The notes: generated by a model not told the origin, from the sequence alone. A DNA stretch of 42,721 bases from Wenzhouxiangellaceae bacterium (GCA_007695005.1 REEQ01000047.1:1-42721); one strand, 5' to 3'; shown: positions 1-9,992, counted from the first letter of the stretch. Numbers and translations are program-made.

Positions 1-59
1 CTGACGAAAGCCACACTGCGGCTGAATGCGATCTACATACCTGCCGGGTTAATAATGGC

Positions 60-1373
60 TCAAATGGGCGATTGACCCAATTCGAGCAGGCGCTTTAGGA
101 GGCTTGAATAGTCGGCTGCCAGTGCTTCGGCGCGGCTGGGTCGATTCATCAGCTCGGCCAGTGCCGGAGGGAGCTCGACAGGCTGACCGATCAGCGGCTC
201 GACAACGCCTTCGAATTTGGCCGGATGCGCGGTGGCGGCCACCAGGTGCGGGCCATGATGACCCCGTTCGCGGCGCATTGCCAGCACCTCCAGACCACAG
301 GCGGTGTGTGGACACACGGCCATGTATTGCTTCTTCCAGGTGCCGATGATGCGTTGTCTGATGGTGGCATCGTCAATGCTCACAGCCTGGATGCCGGCCT
401 GGCGGAGGTCCCGATCGCGGTAGAACCAGGCCAGGCGCTCGAAGTTGCTGGGATCGCCCACGTCCATGGCATTGGCCAGGGTTTCGATGCCCGGTCGGCC
501 CTGGTAGTCCTGGCCGGAGAAGTAGTCGGGCAGGGTCTGGTTGGCGTTTGTGGCCAGCACGACCTCGCCGATCGGCAGGCCCATGTCGCGGGCCAGGATG
601 CAGGCCAGGGCATTGCCCAGGTTGCCGGTGGGTACGATGACATCCACAGCCTTTTCTGAATTTTCAGTCAGCTGTGAGACGGCGTGGGCGTAGTAGCTGA
701 TCTGCGGCAGCAAGCGGCCAATCGAGATCGAGTTGGCCGAGGTCAGGGCCAGGCGCTCGGCCAGTGCCGGATCGTTAAGCGCTTGCTTGACCAGGCGCTG
801 GCAGTCGTCGAAGTTGCCCTGGACCTTGTAGCAGTGAATGTTGTCGCCGAAGGCGCCCAACTGATGGGCCTGGCGGGCCGATACCCGCCCATCAGGATAG
901 AGAATCACGACGCGAAAGCCCGGTCGACGGTGGAACGCGGCGGCAACGGCTCCGCCGGTGTCGCCGGAGGTGGCCACCAGAACCGTCTGGACCGGATCAT
1001 CCGTAGCGCGCAAGCGGGCCATGCAGGCGGCCAGAAAGCGCGCGGCAAAGTCCTTGAAAGCAGCAGTGGGGCCGTGAAAAAGCTCCAGTACCCAACTTTT
1101 CTGAGGCTCGAAAACAACCAGCGGTAACGGTAAGTCCAGGGCCTCGTCACAGATCGCCGGCAACGCAGCGGCCAGGCGGCTGTCGGCAAAAAACGGGGCC
1201 AGTAGCTGCCTGGCAGTATCCGGCAAAGTGCCGGTCCCGGCAAAGGTGTCGGCAGGGAAGTCCGGCAACTTTGCTGGCACGAACAATCCACCGTCCGGCG
1301 CCAGGCCTGCCTTGAGCGCGGCGGCAAGATCCACCGCACGGCATTGATCATTTCTGGTGCTCAGATAGCGCAT
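60..1373 (-). CDS. thrC: Threonine synthase
   Basis: PLP enzyme that converts O-phosphohomoserine to threonine, the last step of the pathway, in the cytoplasm. The protein begins MRYLSTRNDQ, the usual opening of this family. The motif FHGPTAAFKDFAARFLA places the PLP lysine at about residue 107, and SGDTGGA and PTGNLGNALA are phosphate/PLP-binding stretches. At 437 residues it is a normal length. The frame stays open to 1490, but the extra 39 residues do not look like threonine synthase, so the ATG at 1373 is preferred; no strong ribosome binding site is seen there. It shares strand and pathway with thrA and thrB but is separated from thrB by two plus-strand genes, so it probably has its own promoter. 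The first 59 bases of the window, beyond its stop, show nothing recognisable. Confidence 0.96.
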   Translation of the reverse strand: MRYLSTRNDQCRAVDLAAALKAGLAPDGGLFVPAKLPDFPADTFAGTGTLPDTARQLLAPFFADSRLAAALPAICDEALDLPLPLVVFEPQKSWVLELFHGPTAAFKDFAARFLAACMARLRATDDPVQTVLVATSGDTGGAVAAAFHRRPGFRVVILYPDGRVSARQAHQLGAFGDNIHCYKVQGNFDDCQRLVKQALNDPALAERLALTSANSISIGRLLPQISYYAHAVSQLTENSEKAVDVIVPTGNLGNALACILARDMGLPIGEVVLATNANQTLPDYFSGQDYQGRPGIETLANAMDVGDPSNFERLAWFYRDRDLRQAGIQAVSIDDATIRQRIIGTWKKQYMAVCPHTACGLEVLAMRRERGHHGPHLVAATAHPAKFEGVVEPLIGQPVELPPALAELMNRPSRAEALAADYSSLLKRLLELGQSPI

Positions 1374-1559
1374 GTCTTTGGCTGGGTCGAAGGCGTGGTC
1401 ATCGGAATGCAAACCATGACCGGCAGTATAGCCAAGCGACTGGCGCCTGGCCTGGAAGATGCACTTGGCAGGCCAAGCAGATGGCGACAAAAGGCCCTGC
1501 CATGTATGTTATAAAGTAACAATAGTGGTTTCGTCGTTGCCATTCAGAGGCATTCTGTT

Positions 1560-2309
1560 TTGAACATATTTTTCTGGGCGCTTGCATTCGCCATGCTGGG
1601 TGGCATTGCAGCAGCACTGCTGGCATCGCTGTTTCTGATATTGCCGCGCCGGGCGCAGGCCGTGATATTGCCGTCGCTGGTCTGCCTGGCCGTGGGGGCT
1701 TTGCTTGGCGTGGCCTGCCTGGAGCTCTTGCCGCATGCATTCGAGTCTGTCAATGGCCACGAGGCCGAGGCGCTGGGCATGTTGATGCTGGGCGTGCTTG
1801 TGGCCGCATTTGCCCTCGACCGCCTGCTGCGCTGGCTGGGCGACAGGGCGAAACTGCAGGTGCAGTCGGCCGGGCCGCTGATGTTGATTGGCGATGGTCT
1901 GCACAAGCTGATCGATGGCCTGATCATTGGAATTGCCACCGCCGTGGACTGGCACCTTGGGCTGGTAACCGCCCTGGCGGTGCTGGCGCATGAAGTACCG
2001 CATGAATTGTCCAACCTGGCGGTGCTACGCGACAGCGGATTTTCCAGAGCGCGCGCTTTTGTCTTCAATCTGTCGGTGTCGGCACTGATCCTGCCTGGTG
2101 CTTTGGCCGGGGCACTGGCGATGGAGCTGGCCGAGCAGGGCAGGCCCTGGTTTCTGGCCGCTGCGGCTGCAGTGTTCTTCTATACCGCCCTGTCAGCCCT
2201 GGTGCCCCGACTGCACCAGCAGGCGGCCGGTCAACTGCGCGCGTGGCAGCTTCTCTGGATCGCAGTCGGCATCGCGCTGGTCAGCTCGCTCCATCATCTG
2301 CTGCATTAG
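1560..2309 (+). CDS. ZIP family divalent metal transporter
   Basis: Inner-membrane protein of 249 residues with about eight hydrophobic segments, probably importing zinc or another divalent metal. The two metal-site helices of the ZIP family are visible: HKLIDGLIIG (variant of HNFxDG) and LAHEVPHELSNLAVL (HExPHE). The start is a TTG at 1560, supported by AGAGG at 1546-1550 with a 9-base spacer; the next in-frame ATG (1593) would cut into the first helix. It lies between thrC and thrB, divergent from thrC. The metal specificity cannot be read from the sequence. A Zur-type operator was not recognised upstream. Confidence 0.9.
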   Translation: MNIFFWALAFAMLGGIAAALLASLFLILPRRAQAVILPSLVCLAVGALLGVACLELLPHAFESVNGHEAEALGMLMLGVLVAAFALDRLLRWLGDRAKLQVQSAGPLMLIGDGLHKLIDGLIIGIATAVDWHLGLVTALAVLAHEVPHELSNLAVLRDSGFSRARAFVFNLSVSALILPGALAGALAMELAEQGRPWFLAAAAAVFFYTALSALVPRLHQQAAGQLRAWQLLWIAVGIALVSSLHHLLH

Positions 2310-2344
2310 GTCGCTGTGGGGCTGCCGCTGGTAAGATGTTGGTT

Positions 2345-2377
2345 TTGACACGTCAATCCACATGATTCTCGTGTCAA
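2345..2377. promoter_or_regulatory. Perfect 8-bp inverted repeat upstream of the secreted propeller gene
   Basis: TTGACACG (2345-2352) and CGTGTCAA (2370-2377) form a perfect dyad with a 17-base spacer, 50 bases before the ATG at 2427. Each arm contains a perfect TTGACA -35 hexamer, one facing each way. No good -10 hexamer lies 16-18 bases downstream of the plus-strand arm. No T-run follows it, so it does not look like a terminator for the ZIP gene. An operator, or a weak promoter with a regulator site, is the likeliest reading. Confidence 0.4.
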
Positions 2378-2426
2378 CGATGGCCTTGGGAGAGGCCGGA
2401 TTCGATCATCTTTAAGGGAGAGACCA

Positions 2427-4424
2427 ATGATCCAAGCCTGTTTGCGGCCAGCCGGGGCGTTTTTGCTAATGCTGGGTTGGGGGCCATTGCTGGCCTTTGA
2501 TCCTGACGTTCGCTGGGATGCCAGCATGGCTGGCTGCAATGGTCAAATCAATGACCTTGCCGAAGGGCCAGATGGACGAATCTATGTTGGCGGGGCATTC
2601 AGCGAATGCGGCGGTGTTGCCGTGGCCAATGTTGCCGTCTACGATCCTGGCGCCAATAGTTGGCAGGCGCTTGATGGCAATGGGGGCAATGGCGTGGACG
2701 GTCTTGTCAATGCACTCGCCTTCTACCAGGGCCAGCTCTACGTTGGCGGCAATTTTCAGCAAACCGCTGCGGCTGAACCCATTGCAGCCAATCGCCTGGC
2801 CCGCTGGGATCCGGTCAGTGAGTCCTGGTTTGCGCTGGAAACGGCAACCGGCAATGGCGTCAGCGGCCAGGTTCATGCTTTGCTGACCCATGGCAACGAG
2901 CTGGTGATTGGGGGGGATTTCTTTTCTGCCAATGTGGGTGATCCCGTCACTGTGCAGTACGTGGTGCGCTGGGATGGCGAGACGTGGGTGACGCTGGCCT
3001 CTCCGGATGGTGGTTACGGCACGACGAATACGGTTCGAGCGCTGGCTAGCAGCAATGAAGCCTTGTACGTCGGCGGCGAGTTCACCGCCGTCAATTTCGG
3101 CGGCACGGATTCGTCCTTTGTTGCCAGGCGCATAGCGCGCTGGAACAGCACTCAAGGCTGGTCGGCGCTGGGCAGTGGGGGCGGAAACGGCGTCAATGAT
3201 CAGGTTTTCAGCCTCGAGTGGGCTGACGGTCTTTTGTACGTGGGCGGCTTGTTTGGCGCAGCCAACTCCGGCGACGGCTTCACCGCCAGCCGCGTGGCGG
3301 TCTGGGATGGCAGCCAGTGGCTGACCATGGGCACGGAGACTGGCCAAGGCGCAACCCAGGCTGTCCAGGCACTGGTTCGGTTTGGGCAGCGGACCTATCT
3401 CGGCGGTGTCATCAGCCAGGTCAATGTGGGCGATCCCCTGGCGGTCAGCGGGCTGGCCTGGTGGGACGGCGACAGTTTCGGCGCGCTGGGCAGCGGTGTT
3501 GATGGCAACGTGCGCCGCATCATGCCGGGCAGCGATGGCTGGCTGTATGTCGGCGGGAGTTTCACCGAGGCCGGCGGCCAGGCCGCTGCCCGTTTTGCCC
3601 GCTACAGGCCCGGCGGTGACTTCAACCTCGAGTTTTCCGGCAGCGGTAGCGGGAGCATTGAAATAGCGCCTGTTGGTCTGAGCTGTGCGGAGGACTGCTC
3701 GCTGACGCTGGATTGGGATCAGACCTTGATCGTCAATGCCGATCCGGCGCCGTTCTCCCAGTTTGCGGGCTTCTCCGGCGATGCCTGTTCCGGCACCAGC
3801 CCGTGCACTTTCAACTTCGAGCAGGACATCACGGTGGTAGCCCAGTTCGACCTGGTCAGTCATGCTGTCGAAGTCACCGAGCAGGCCGGTAACGGCAGCG
3901 TCACGCCCGCAAGCCAGGCCATCGAGCATGGTGCGACCGCGAACTGGGCGGTTTCGCCCGATCCCGGCTGGGCGGTGCATGCCTTTACCGGCGATAGCTG
4001 TTCGCCGCAGGACAATGGCGACGGCACCTGGTCGGCAACGGGAATTGTTGCCTCCTGCGAGCTGGAAATCGAGTTCAGGCCGGATGTCGAAATGACCGTG
4101 AGCCTGAGCATGAATCCGGCGGTGATCGGCGTGCCGGTCACCTACGAAGTCGCCTTGACCAGCACCGTATTCATACCGGTGGATGGCCAGGTCACCGTTG
4201 TCGCTTCCACCGGTGAGAACTGCATTGATTCAACCCAGCCGCCGCCCAGTGACGGGCTGACGGTGTTCTACACCTGCGACATCCTCTATTCGGGAACCGG
4301 GCCCAGGCCGCTGCAGGTCAATTACTCCGGTTCGAGCACGCATGTTGCAGCTGAGGATGGAAGCATCGTGCAGCAAGTCGTCGGCGACGAGTTCATCTTC
4401 CACGACCGCTTTGAAGAGGACTGA
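2427..4424 (+). CDS. Secreted seven-repeat beta-propeller protein with InlB-like and Ig-like domains
   Basis: 665 residues with a signal peptide (hydrophobic core about 10-22, likely cut after LLA at 23). Residues about 24-397 hold seven repeats of roughly 50 residues, each with a (Y/V)xGG turn (YVGGAF, YVGGNF, VIGGDF, YVGGEF, YVGGLF, YLGGVI, YVGGSF) followed by an ARW or AxYDP strand, as expected for one complete seven-bladed propeller. Two InlB-type B-repeats follow (about 399-475 and 478-557), the first with paired Cys, then an Ig-like domain (about 558-650). The protein ends DEFIFHDRFEED, like the FxxxFE tails of many secreted proteins in related bacteria, possibly a sorting or secretion tag. 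The start has GGGAG just upstream. No catalytic motif is seen; a surface or extracellular binding role is inferred. It converges on thrB with only 6 bases between stops. Confidence 0.8.
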   Translation: MIQACLRPAGAFLLMLGWGPLLAFDPDVRWDASMAGCNGQINDLAEGPDGRIYVGGAFSECGGVAVANVAVYDPGANSWQALDGNGGNGVDGLVNALAFYQGQLYVGGNFQQTAAAEPIAANRLARWDPVSESWFALETATGNGVSGQVHALLTHGNELVIGGDFFSANVGDPVTVQYVVRWDGETWVTLASPDGGYGTTNTVRALASSNEALYVGGEFTAVNFGGTDSSFVARRIARWNSTQGWSALGSGGGNGVNDQVFSLEWADGLLYVGGLFGAANSGDGFTASRVAVWDGSQWLTMGTETGQGATQAVQALVRFGQRTYLGGVISQVNVGDPLAVSGLAWWDGDSFGALGSGVDGNVRRIMPGSDGWLYVGGSFTEAGGQAAARFARYRPGGDFNLEFSGSGSGSIEIAPVGLSCAEDCSLTLDWDQTLIVNADPAPFSQFAGFSGDACSGTSPCTFNFEQDITVVAQFDLVSHAVEVTEQAGNGSVTPASQAIEHGATANWAVSPDPGWAVHAFTGDSCSPQDNGDGTWSATGIVASCELEIEFRPDVEMTVSLSMNPAVIGVPVTYEVALTSTVFIPVDGQVTVVASTGENCIDSTQPPPSDGLTVFYTCDILYSGTGPRPLQVNYSGSSTHVAAEDGSIVQQVVGDEFIFHDRFEED

Positions 4425-4430
4425 CTGCTC

Positions 4431-5360
4431 TCAGGAAGCGAGCAGGCGGGCGCCGGGGGCTTGAACGGGGGTGATCCAGGCCTGTGAGTCCAGGTTGACG
4501 GCGGCGAAGGCCGCTTGCATGGCCCTTGCTGCATTTTGTGCAGAAACGGGCTGAGTGAACCAGCCGAACACGCTGGGCCCGGCGCCGGAAATGGAAGCAC
4601 CGAGCGCACCATGGGCCAGGGCGGCCTGCTTGACGGCTTCAAAGCCGGGAATCAGGTGGGCCCGACGCGGTTCGACCAGGACGTCGGCCAGGCCGGCGGC
4701 GACCAGGTCGAGGTCATTGCTGTAGCAGCCGGCCAGGAACTGGGCCAGGTGGCTGCTCTGGGCAACGATGGTGTTGATATCGAAGGGCCGGGCCAGGCTT
4801 TCCCGGGCGCGGCGGGTTTCCACCTGGCAGTCGGGGTGGACAACCACGGCCAGCAGTCCTTCCGGCACGGGGATGGAAATGAGTCGATCGGCGGTGGCCA
4901 GGACCAGGCCGCCGAGCAGCTGCGGGCCGACATTGTCGCCGTGGACAGCCCCGCTGGCGATGGCTTCTCCGGCCAGGGCAAAAGGGTAGAGGGCTTCATG
5001 CTCCAGCGGCTCGTCCAGCAGGGCATTGCTTGCCACCAGGGCAGCAACGGCCGATGCGGCCGAGCCGCCCAGGCCGGAACTCAAGGGAATGCCCTTGTTG
5101 ATCACCAGCTCGACGCCAAAGCCAGGTTGACGGGCCTCAAGCAAGGCCATGACCGCCCGTCCGGCCGTGTTGCGCTCGCTGTCCAGCGGCAGATCCCTGA
5201 CCACCCCTTCAATGGCCGAGATCCTGACCCCGGCCTGCTCGCTGCGCCGGGCCGTGACCGTATCGCCCGGACCTTCGATGGCATGCCCCAGCAAATCAAA
5301 CCCCACCCCGACATTGCCGACGCTGGCCGGAGCAAAAGCCGTGGTCTGGCTGGCCCTCAC
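4431..5360 (-). CDS. thrB: Homoserine kinase
   Basis: GHMP-family kinase that phosphorylates homoserine to O-phosphohomoserine, the substrate of ThrC. The ATP-binding loop [19 protein letters not shown] is intact at about residues 90-108, the N-terminal [17 protein letters not shown] strand matches the family, and the C-terminal [15 protein letters not shown] motif is present. 309 residues is the normal length. The start is GTG at 5360, overlapping the thrA stop as GTGA, so translation is coupled to thrA. It belongs to a thrA-thrB operon; thrC is displaced by about 3 kb. Confidence 0.97.
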   Translation of the reverse strand: MRASQTTAFAPASVGNVGVGFDLLGHAIEGPGDTVTARRSEQAGVRISAIEGVVRDLPLDSERNTAGRAVMALLEARQPGFGVELVINKGIPLSSGLGGSAASAVAALVASNALLDEPLEHEALYPFALAGEAIASGAVHGDNVGPQLLGGLVLATADRLISIPVPEGLLAVVVHPDCQVETRRARESLARPFDINTIVAQSSHLAQFLAGCYSNDLDLVAAGLADVLVEPRRAHLIPGFEAVKQAALAHGALGASISGAGPSVFGWFTQPVSAQNAARAMQAAFAAVNLDSQAWITPVQAPGARLLAS

Positions 5361-7834
5361 AGGCGTGCGCCCAGGTGGCTGGCCACGCGCAGCAGGTCGG
5401 CGAAAACGCCGGCGGCGGTAACGGCCGGCCCGGCACCCGGCCCCTGGACGATCAGCGGGTTGTCGCAGTAGCGGTCGGTCTTGAAGGCGACCACGTTATC
5501 GGTCAGGGCGAGGTGGGCGAAAGGATGATCGCCGGGCAGGGCCTCCAGCGCAACGCGGGCCTGGCCTTTGTCGTCGAGTGAGGCGACGTAACGCAATACC
5601 TTGTCGTCGGCATCGGCCTGGGCAAGGCGCTGGGCCATGCTGTCGTCGTGCTTGGCCAGGCCGCTCAGGAAGCTGTCGATATCGCAGTCGTCCAGGCCAG
5701 GCGGACAAAGGCTTTCGACTTCGATATCGTCCAGGCCGATGTCCATGCCCATTTCGCGGGCCAGGATGACCAGTTTGCGGGCCACGTCCATGCCTGACAG
5801 GTCATCGCGCGGGTCGGGCTCGGTATAGCCGGCTGAGCGCGCCTCGGCGACCAGTGCGGCAAAGGACATGCCGGCAGAATAGCGATTGAACAGGTAGGCC
5901 AGGGTGCCGGAGAATATGCCGTCAATGCGGTGGACGCGGTCGCCGGTGTCGATCAGATCGCGCAGGGTCTGGATAACCGGCAGGCCGGCACCGACTGTGG
6001 CCTCGTAGCGCCAGCGCGCGCTGTGGCTTTCCAGCAGCCGCCGCAGTGCCCGGTAGTTGTCCATATCGCCGCTGCCGGCGTGCTTGTTCGGGGTGATGAC
6101 ATGGATGCCACGGGCCAGCCAGTCGCGGTAGTGCCGGGCAATGTCGGCGCTGGCGGTGCAGTCGATCAGGACCGCGTGTGGCAGGTGGTCGTCATCGATG
6201 AAGTCGACGAAGCGTTTCAGATCCAGCGTCTCGGGCTGGTCGCCCAGCGCGGCATTCGGATCAAGGTTGCGCAAGCCGCGATCATCCAGGCGCATCCTGC
6301 CGGAACTGGCAATCCCGCGCAGGCGCAAGTCCAGGCTGGCATCGCGCAGCAGGCGCTCGCGGGTGCTGTCCAGCTGCTCGATCAGCGCGCGGCCGACCTG
6401 GCCGGGACCAATCAGGCCGACCGAAAGGGTTTGCTCCGACAGGTAAAAGACGGCATGAATGGCCTTGAGCGCACGCTCGGCATCAGCCTCGTCGACGGCG
6501 ACGGAAATATTGCGCTCAGACGCGCCCTGGGCGATGGCGCGCACATTGATGCCAGCCCGGCCCAGAGCGGTAAACAGGCGCGCGGCCACGCCGGGGGTGC
6601 CGGTCATGCCTTCACCGACGATGGCGAGCACGCGGATGTCGGGCACGCTGAAAATCCGCTGGATCTGGCCGTGGCGGATCTCGCGTTCGAAGGCATCCTC
6701 GAGCACCTGGCCGGCGTTGGCGCAGTCGTTGGCGGGGACGACCAGGCAGATCGAATGCTCCGACGAGCTTTGCGAGATCATGGCTACCGAGATATCGGCC
6801 CGGTGCAGAGCTGAAAACACCCGCTCGGCCGTGCCGGGCACGCCAATCATGCCGGCTCCTTCAATCGTGATCAGGGCCATGTTGGCCATGCCGGACAGTC
6901 CCTTGACCGGCGGTTCGGGATGGCCCTGGCTGTCGATGCGCGTGCCTGGGCAGGCCGGGTTGAAGGTGTTGCGGATGAACACCGGGATGGCCGCTTCCTG
7001 GGCCGGGCTCAGCGCCTGCGGGTGGATCACCCGGGCGCCGAAGTAGGCCAGTTCGAAGGCTTCGCGATAGGACAGGTGATCGAGCAGCACGGCCTGCGGC
7101 ACCGCGCCGGGGTCGGCCGACAGCAGGCCGTCAACATTGGTCCAGATGTGAATTTCGTCGGCGCCGAACAGGCGCCCGAAGATGCTGCCCGAGTAGTCCG
7201 AACCGTTGCGACCGAGGGTCGAGATGCGGCCATCGCGGGTGCGGCAGATAAAGCCGGTAATCACATAGCGCCTGGCCGGATTGGCCTGGCGGAAGGCATC
7301 GAGGCGCTCCTGGCTGGCAGGCCAGTCCACGGCCACCATCAGCGCGGTGTGGCGCACTCGGAGGATATCGCGGGCATCGACAAAAACCGCTTCCTCCCCC
7401 AGCGACTGCAGGTGGGCGCTGAGCAGGGTAGCTGAATATAGCTCGCCCAGCCCGGAAATCAGCTCGACCACCTCAGCCGGCGCCGTACCCATCAGGGCCA
7501 GGCTGTCGAGCAGCTGACGCAGGTTGCCGAAGCGGCGTCTGAGCTCGGCATGCAGACTGGCACGTGCGGCCTGGCTTTCGACCAGGGCGTCTGCGGTGTC
7601 CACGTGGCGGCCAAGCAAGCGCTCCAGCCGTCCGCTCCAGTCGCCCTCATTGGCCGCGGCAAGGGAGGCCAGGGCCAGCAGCTCATTGGTCACCCCGGCC
7701 ATGGCCGAAACCACAACCGCCTGCTGCTCATCGCCACGATCCAGCAGCAACCGCGCTACATGCGCAATGCAGTCGGCATCGGCCAGACTGCTCCCACCAA
7801 ACTTATGCGTAATCCAGGCCATCAACCGCCGCAT
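5357..7834 (-). CDS. thrA: Bifunctional aspartokinase / homoserine dehydrogenase I
   Basis: 825-residue fusion catalysing the first and third steps from aspartate to threonine. The aspartokinase domain (about 1-290) opens with [14 protein letters not shown]. Two ACT regulatory segments follow ([16 protein letters not shown] and [14 protein letters not shown]), implying threonine feedback. The homoserine dehydrogenase domain (about 465-825) starts with the dinucleotide fold [18 protein letters not shown] and carries the [13 protein letters not shown] and SGTLAYLFN motifs. The start is ATG at 7834, or the fourth-codon-later ATG at 7822 ([10 protein letters not shown]); neither has a strong ribosome binding site. 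No threonine/isoleucine-rich leader peptide or attenuator was found in the 112 bases upstream, unlike the enteric thr operon. Confidence 0.97.
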   Translation of the reverse strand: MRRLMAWITHKFGGSSLADADCIAHVARLLLDRGDEQQAVVVSAMAGVTNELLALASLAAANEGDWSGRLERLLGRHVDTADALVESQAARASLHAELRRRFGNLRQLLDSLALMGTAPAEVVELISGLGELYSATLLSAHLQSLGEEAVFVDARDILRVRHTALMVAVDWPASQERLDAFRQANPARRYVITGFICRTRDGRISTLGRNGSDYSGSIFGRLFGADEIHIWTNVDGLLSADPGAVPQAVLLDHLSYREAFELAYFGARVIHPQALSPAQEAAIPVFIRNTFNPACPGTRIDSQGHPEPPVKGLSGMANMALITIEGAGMIGVPGTAERVFSALHRADISVAMISQSSSEHSICLVVPANDCANAGQVLEDAFEREIRHGQIQRIFSVPDIRVLAIVGEGMTGTPGVAARLFTALGRAGINVRAIAQGASERNISVAVDEADAERALKAIHAVFYLSEQTLSVGLIGPGQVGRALIEQLDSTRERLLRDASLDLRLRGIASSGRMRLDDRGLRNLDPNAALGDQPETLDLKRFVDFIDDDHLPHAVLIDCTASADIARHYRDWLARGIHVITPNKHAGSGDMDNYRALRRLLESHSARWRYEATVGAGLPVIQTLRDLIDTGDRVHRIDGIFSGTLAYLFNRYSAGMSFAALVAEARSAGYTEPDPRDDLSGMDVARKLVILAREMGMDIGLDDIEVESLCPPGLDDCDIDSFLSGLAKHDDSMAQRLAQADADDKVLRYVASLDDKGQARVALEALPGDHPFAHLALTDNVVAFKTDRYCDNPLIVQGPGAGPAVTAAGVFADLLRVASHLGARL

Positions 7835-7946
7835 TCACTGAACAAAACAAGCGCTTGAGTGTAGCGGCAACCAGGCACCAGTCACCAAACTTTTGCTGAT
7901 TAATGTGTTTTCCTCTCCCTTCGTCCCTCTCCCCTTCTTCCCGCCT

Positions 7947-8723
7947 TCAATCATCAAACCTCAAATGCCGAACCGACCGCCCCTCATCCCGAATTTCCTT
8001 CAAGGCATCAATCCCGATCGCGATCTGGGCGTCGACGTACTGGCGGGTAATGATCTGATCCGAGGCATCGGTCTTGACGCCATCGGGGATCATCGGCTGA
8101 TCCGACACCAGCAGCAGCGCTCCTGTGGGGATGGCATTGGCGAAGCCGGTGATGAAAATCGTCGCTGTTTCCATGTCGATGGCCATGCAGCGGGTGCGGC
8201 GCAGGTATTTCTTGAAGGCCTTGTCATGCTCCCAGACGCGTCGGTTGGTGGTGTAGACGGTGCCCGTCCAGTAGTCAAGATTATGGTCGCGAATGGTTGA
8301 CGACACTGCCCGTTGCAGAGTGAATGCCGGCAAGGAGGGCACTTCCGGCGGGAAATAGTCGTTGGAGGTGCCTTCGCCGCGAATCGCGGCGATTGGCAGG
8401 ATCAGGTCACCCAGCTTGTTCTTTTTCTTCAGCCCGCCGCACTTGCCCAGAAACAGCACGGCCTTGGGCTCGACGGCGCTGAGCAAGTCCATGATGGTGG
8501 CTGCGTTGGCGCTGCCCATACCGAAGTTGATCATTGTGATGCCATCGGCGGTGGCGTTGCGCATGGCCTTGTCGCGACCGTGCACCTCGGTGCCGGTGAA
8601 GGCGGCAAACTTTTCGACGTAGTTGTCGAAGTTGGTCAGAAGAATGTACTTGCCGAACTGGTCGAGCTCGCGCCCGGTATAGCGTGGCAGCCAGTTCTGA
8701 ACGATGTCTTGTTTCGATTCCAT
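7947..8723 (-). CDS. AMP nucleosidase, short form
   Basis: 258-residue phosphorylase/nucleosidase-fold protein predicted to hydrolyse AMP to adenine and ribose 5-phosphate. Visible family features are INFGMGSANAAT, VLFLGKCGGLKKKNKLGDLILPIAA, the active-site-type stretch AIDMETATIF and the late LLLVSDQP segment. It matches the short family (TIGR01721-like, about 260 residues) rather than the roughly 480-residue enteric Amn, which has an extra N-terminal domain. The start is ATG at 8723 with AAAGAG about 8 bases upstream; the frame stays open to a TTG at 8747, but that would place the ribosome binding site inside the gene. It is transcribed away from the UPF0324 gene. Alternative: another purine or MTA/SAH-type nucleosidase. 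Confidence 0.85.
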   Translation of the reverse strand: MESKQDIVQNWLPRYTGRELDQFGKYILLTNFDNYVEKFAAFTGTEVHGRDKAMRNATADGITMINFGMGSANAATIMDLLSAVEPKAVLFLGKCGGLKKKNKLGDLILPIAAIRGEGTSNDYFPPEVPSLPAFTLQRAVSSTIRDHNLDYWTGTVYTTNRRVWEHDKAFKKYLRRTRCMAIDMETATIFITGFANAIPTGALLLVSDQPMIPDGVKTDASDQIITRQYVDAQIAIGIDALKEIRDEGRSVRHLRFDD

Positions 8724-8870
8724 GTGGTTGTTCTCTTTAGATATCAATGCGCTGGCAGCGCCGCGCTGGCTGCCCTTGGCAGGCAGGCTGATCCGGTTAT
8801 CATGGCCGGATTGTGTTTCAGGCGGCTGACGACCCCACGATCAGCAGCCTTTGGTTCATCGAGGCTTTGA

Positions 8871-9938
8871 ATGGATTGTACTGATGCCCGCCCGCCTGCG
8901 GGTACTCCGGTCTGGGCCGGCTTGGCGGTCGTGTTCGGGCTGGCGCTGCTCGCCTGGCTGATCGTCATGGTGCTGGCCCGACTGCCGCTGACGGCGGGGT
9001 TGCCGCTGAGCATGATGATGGTCGCGCTTGTCCTGGGCCTGGGTTTTGCACCGCTGGCAGCGCGCAGGTCAAGCTGGATTCCCGGCCTGGAACTGGCGCG
9101 CGGGACCATCCTGAAACTGGCGGTGGTCCTGATCGGCTTGCGTCTGAGCCTGATGGAGGTCGGTCAGCTGGGCCAGATGGCGCTGCCCCTGGTGTTGCTG
9201 GCGATCCTTGTCGGACTTGGTGTGAGCCTGCTGCTTGCGCGCCTGTTTGGCGTTGAGCGGCGCCTGGCGACCCTGCTGGCCGTGGGAACGGCGATTTGTG
9301 GTGCTTCTGCCATTGCCGCGACCGCACCGGGGCTGAAGGCCAGGCGCGAGGAGATCTGCTACGCGGTGGCCTGCGTGGCGCTTGTCGGGCTGATTGCCAC
9401 CTTGGTTTACCCGGCGCTGCTGCAACAGCTGCTCGCTGATCCGTTGGTGGTGGGCCTGGTGCTGGGTGCGAGCATTCACGACACGGCCCAGGTGACCGCT
9501 GCGGCCACCCTGCACGAACAGGCCTGGGCGGTGGACGGCACCCTGGCGGCGGCCACCGTGACCAAGCTGCTGCGCAACAGCGCCATGTTACTGGTCATCC
9601 CGGCGCTGTTGTGGTGGAGCCTGCGCGGGCAAGCATCGACTCCCGGCAAAGTCCCGGTGCCCTTGTTTATCCTGGGTTTTCTCGGCTTGAGCGTGCTGCG
9701 CAGTGTCGGTGATGCAGGCTGGGGGGCAGAGCAGCCGCTGTGGCAGTGGCTGATCAGCGCGGCGGCTGGCTTGAGTACCTTCGGTTTTGCCGCGGCCCTG
9801 GCCGCCATGGCCTTGAGCATTCGCTTCGCTGACTTGAAGCGGCTGGGGTGGAGGCCGGCGATCGTCGCAGTAATGGCTGCGCTCGCCGTGCTGCTGGCCG
9901 CTCTGGCCTGTACCCAACTTCTGGCACGGGTCTATTGA
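8871..9938 (+). CDS. UPF0324 / YeiH-type putative sulfate exporter family membrane protein
   Basis: 355-residue inner-membrane protein with about ten hydrophobic helices. Family-typical motifs are GTAICGASAIAATAPGLKA in the middle and LGASIHDTAQVTAAA further on, which identify UPF0324 (YeiH/PSE family). Function is poorly established for the family; anion export is an annotation by analogy only. The gene is monocistronic in appearance, divergent from the AMP nucleosidase with a 147-base gap, and ends 54 bases before the S9 peptidase gene. Confidence 0.87.
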   Translation: MDCTDARPPAGTPVWAGLAVVFGLALLAWLIVMVLARLPLTAGLPLSMMMVALVLGLGFAPLAARRSSWIPGLELARGTILKLAVVLIGLRLSLMEVGQLGQMALPLVLLAILVGLGVSLLLARLFGVERRLATLLAVGTAICGASAIAATAPGLKARREEICYAVACVALVGLIATLVYPALLQQLLADPLVVGLVLGASIHDTAQVTAAATLHEQAWAVDGTLAAATVTKLLRNSAMLLVIPALLWWSLRGQASTPGKVPVPLFILGFLGLSVLRSVGDAGWGAEQPLWQWLISAAAGLSTFGFAAALAAMALSIRFADLKRLGWRPAIVAVMAALAVLLAALACTQLLARVY

Positions 9939-9992
9939 CGCTGTTTCTGGCACACTCGGCTAGTTTTTTAACTGAATATCGGGAAATGAACC

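Noticed and set aside
2466-3980. 504-codon minus-strand open frame antisense to the propeller gene
   Set aside because: It mirrors the repeats of a well-supported plus-strand protein, and its translation resembles no family; GC-rich DNA gives long antisense frames.
7835-7946. Search for a thr leader peptide and attenuator before thrA
   Set aside because: No Thr/Ile-rich small frame or terminator hairpin was seen.
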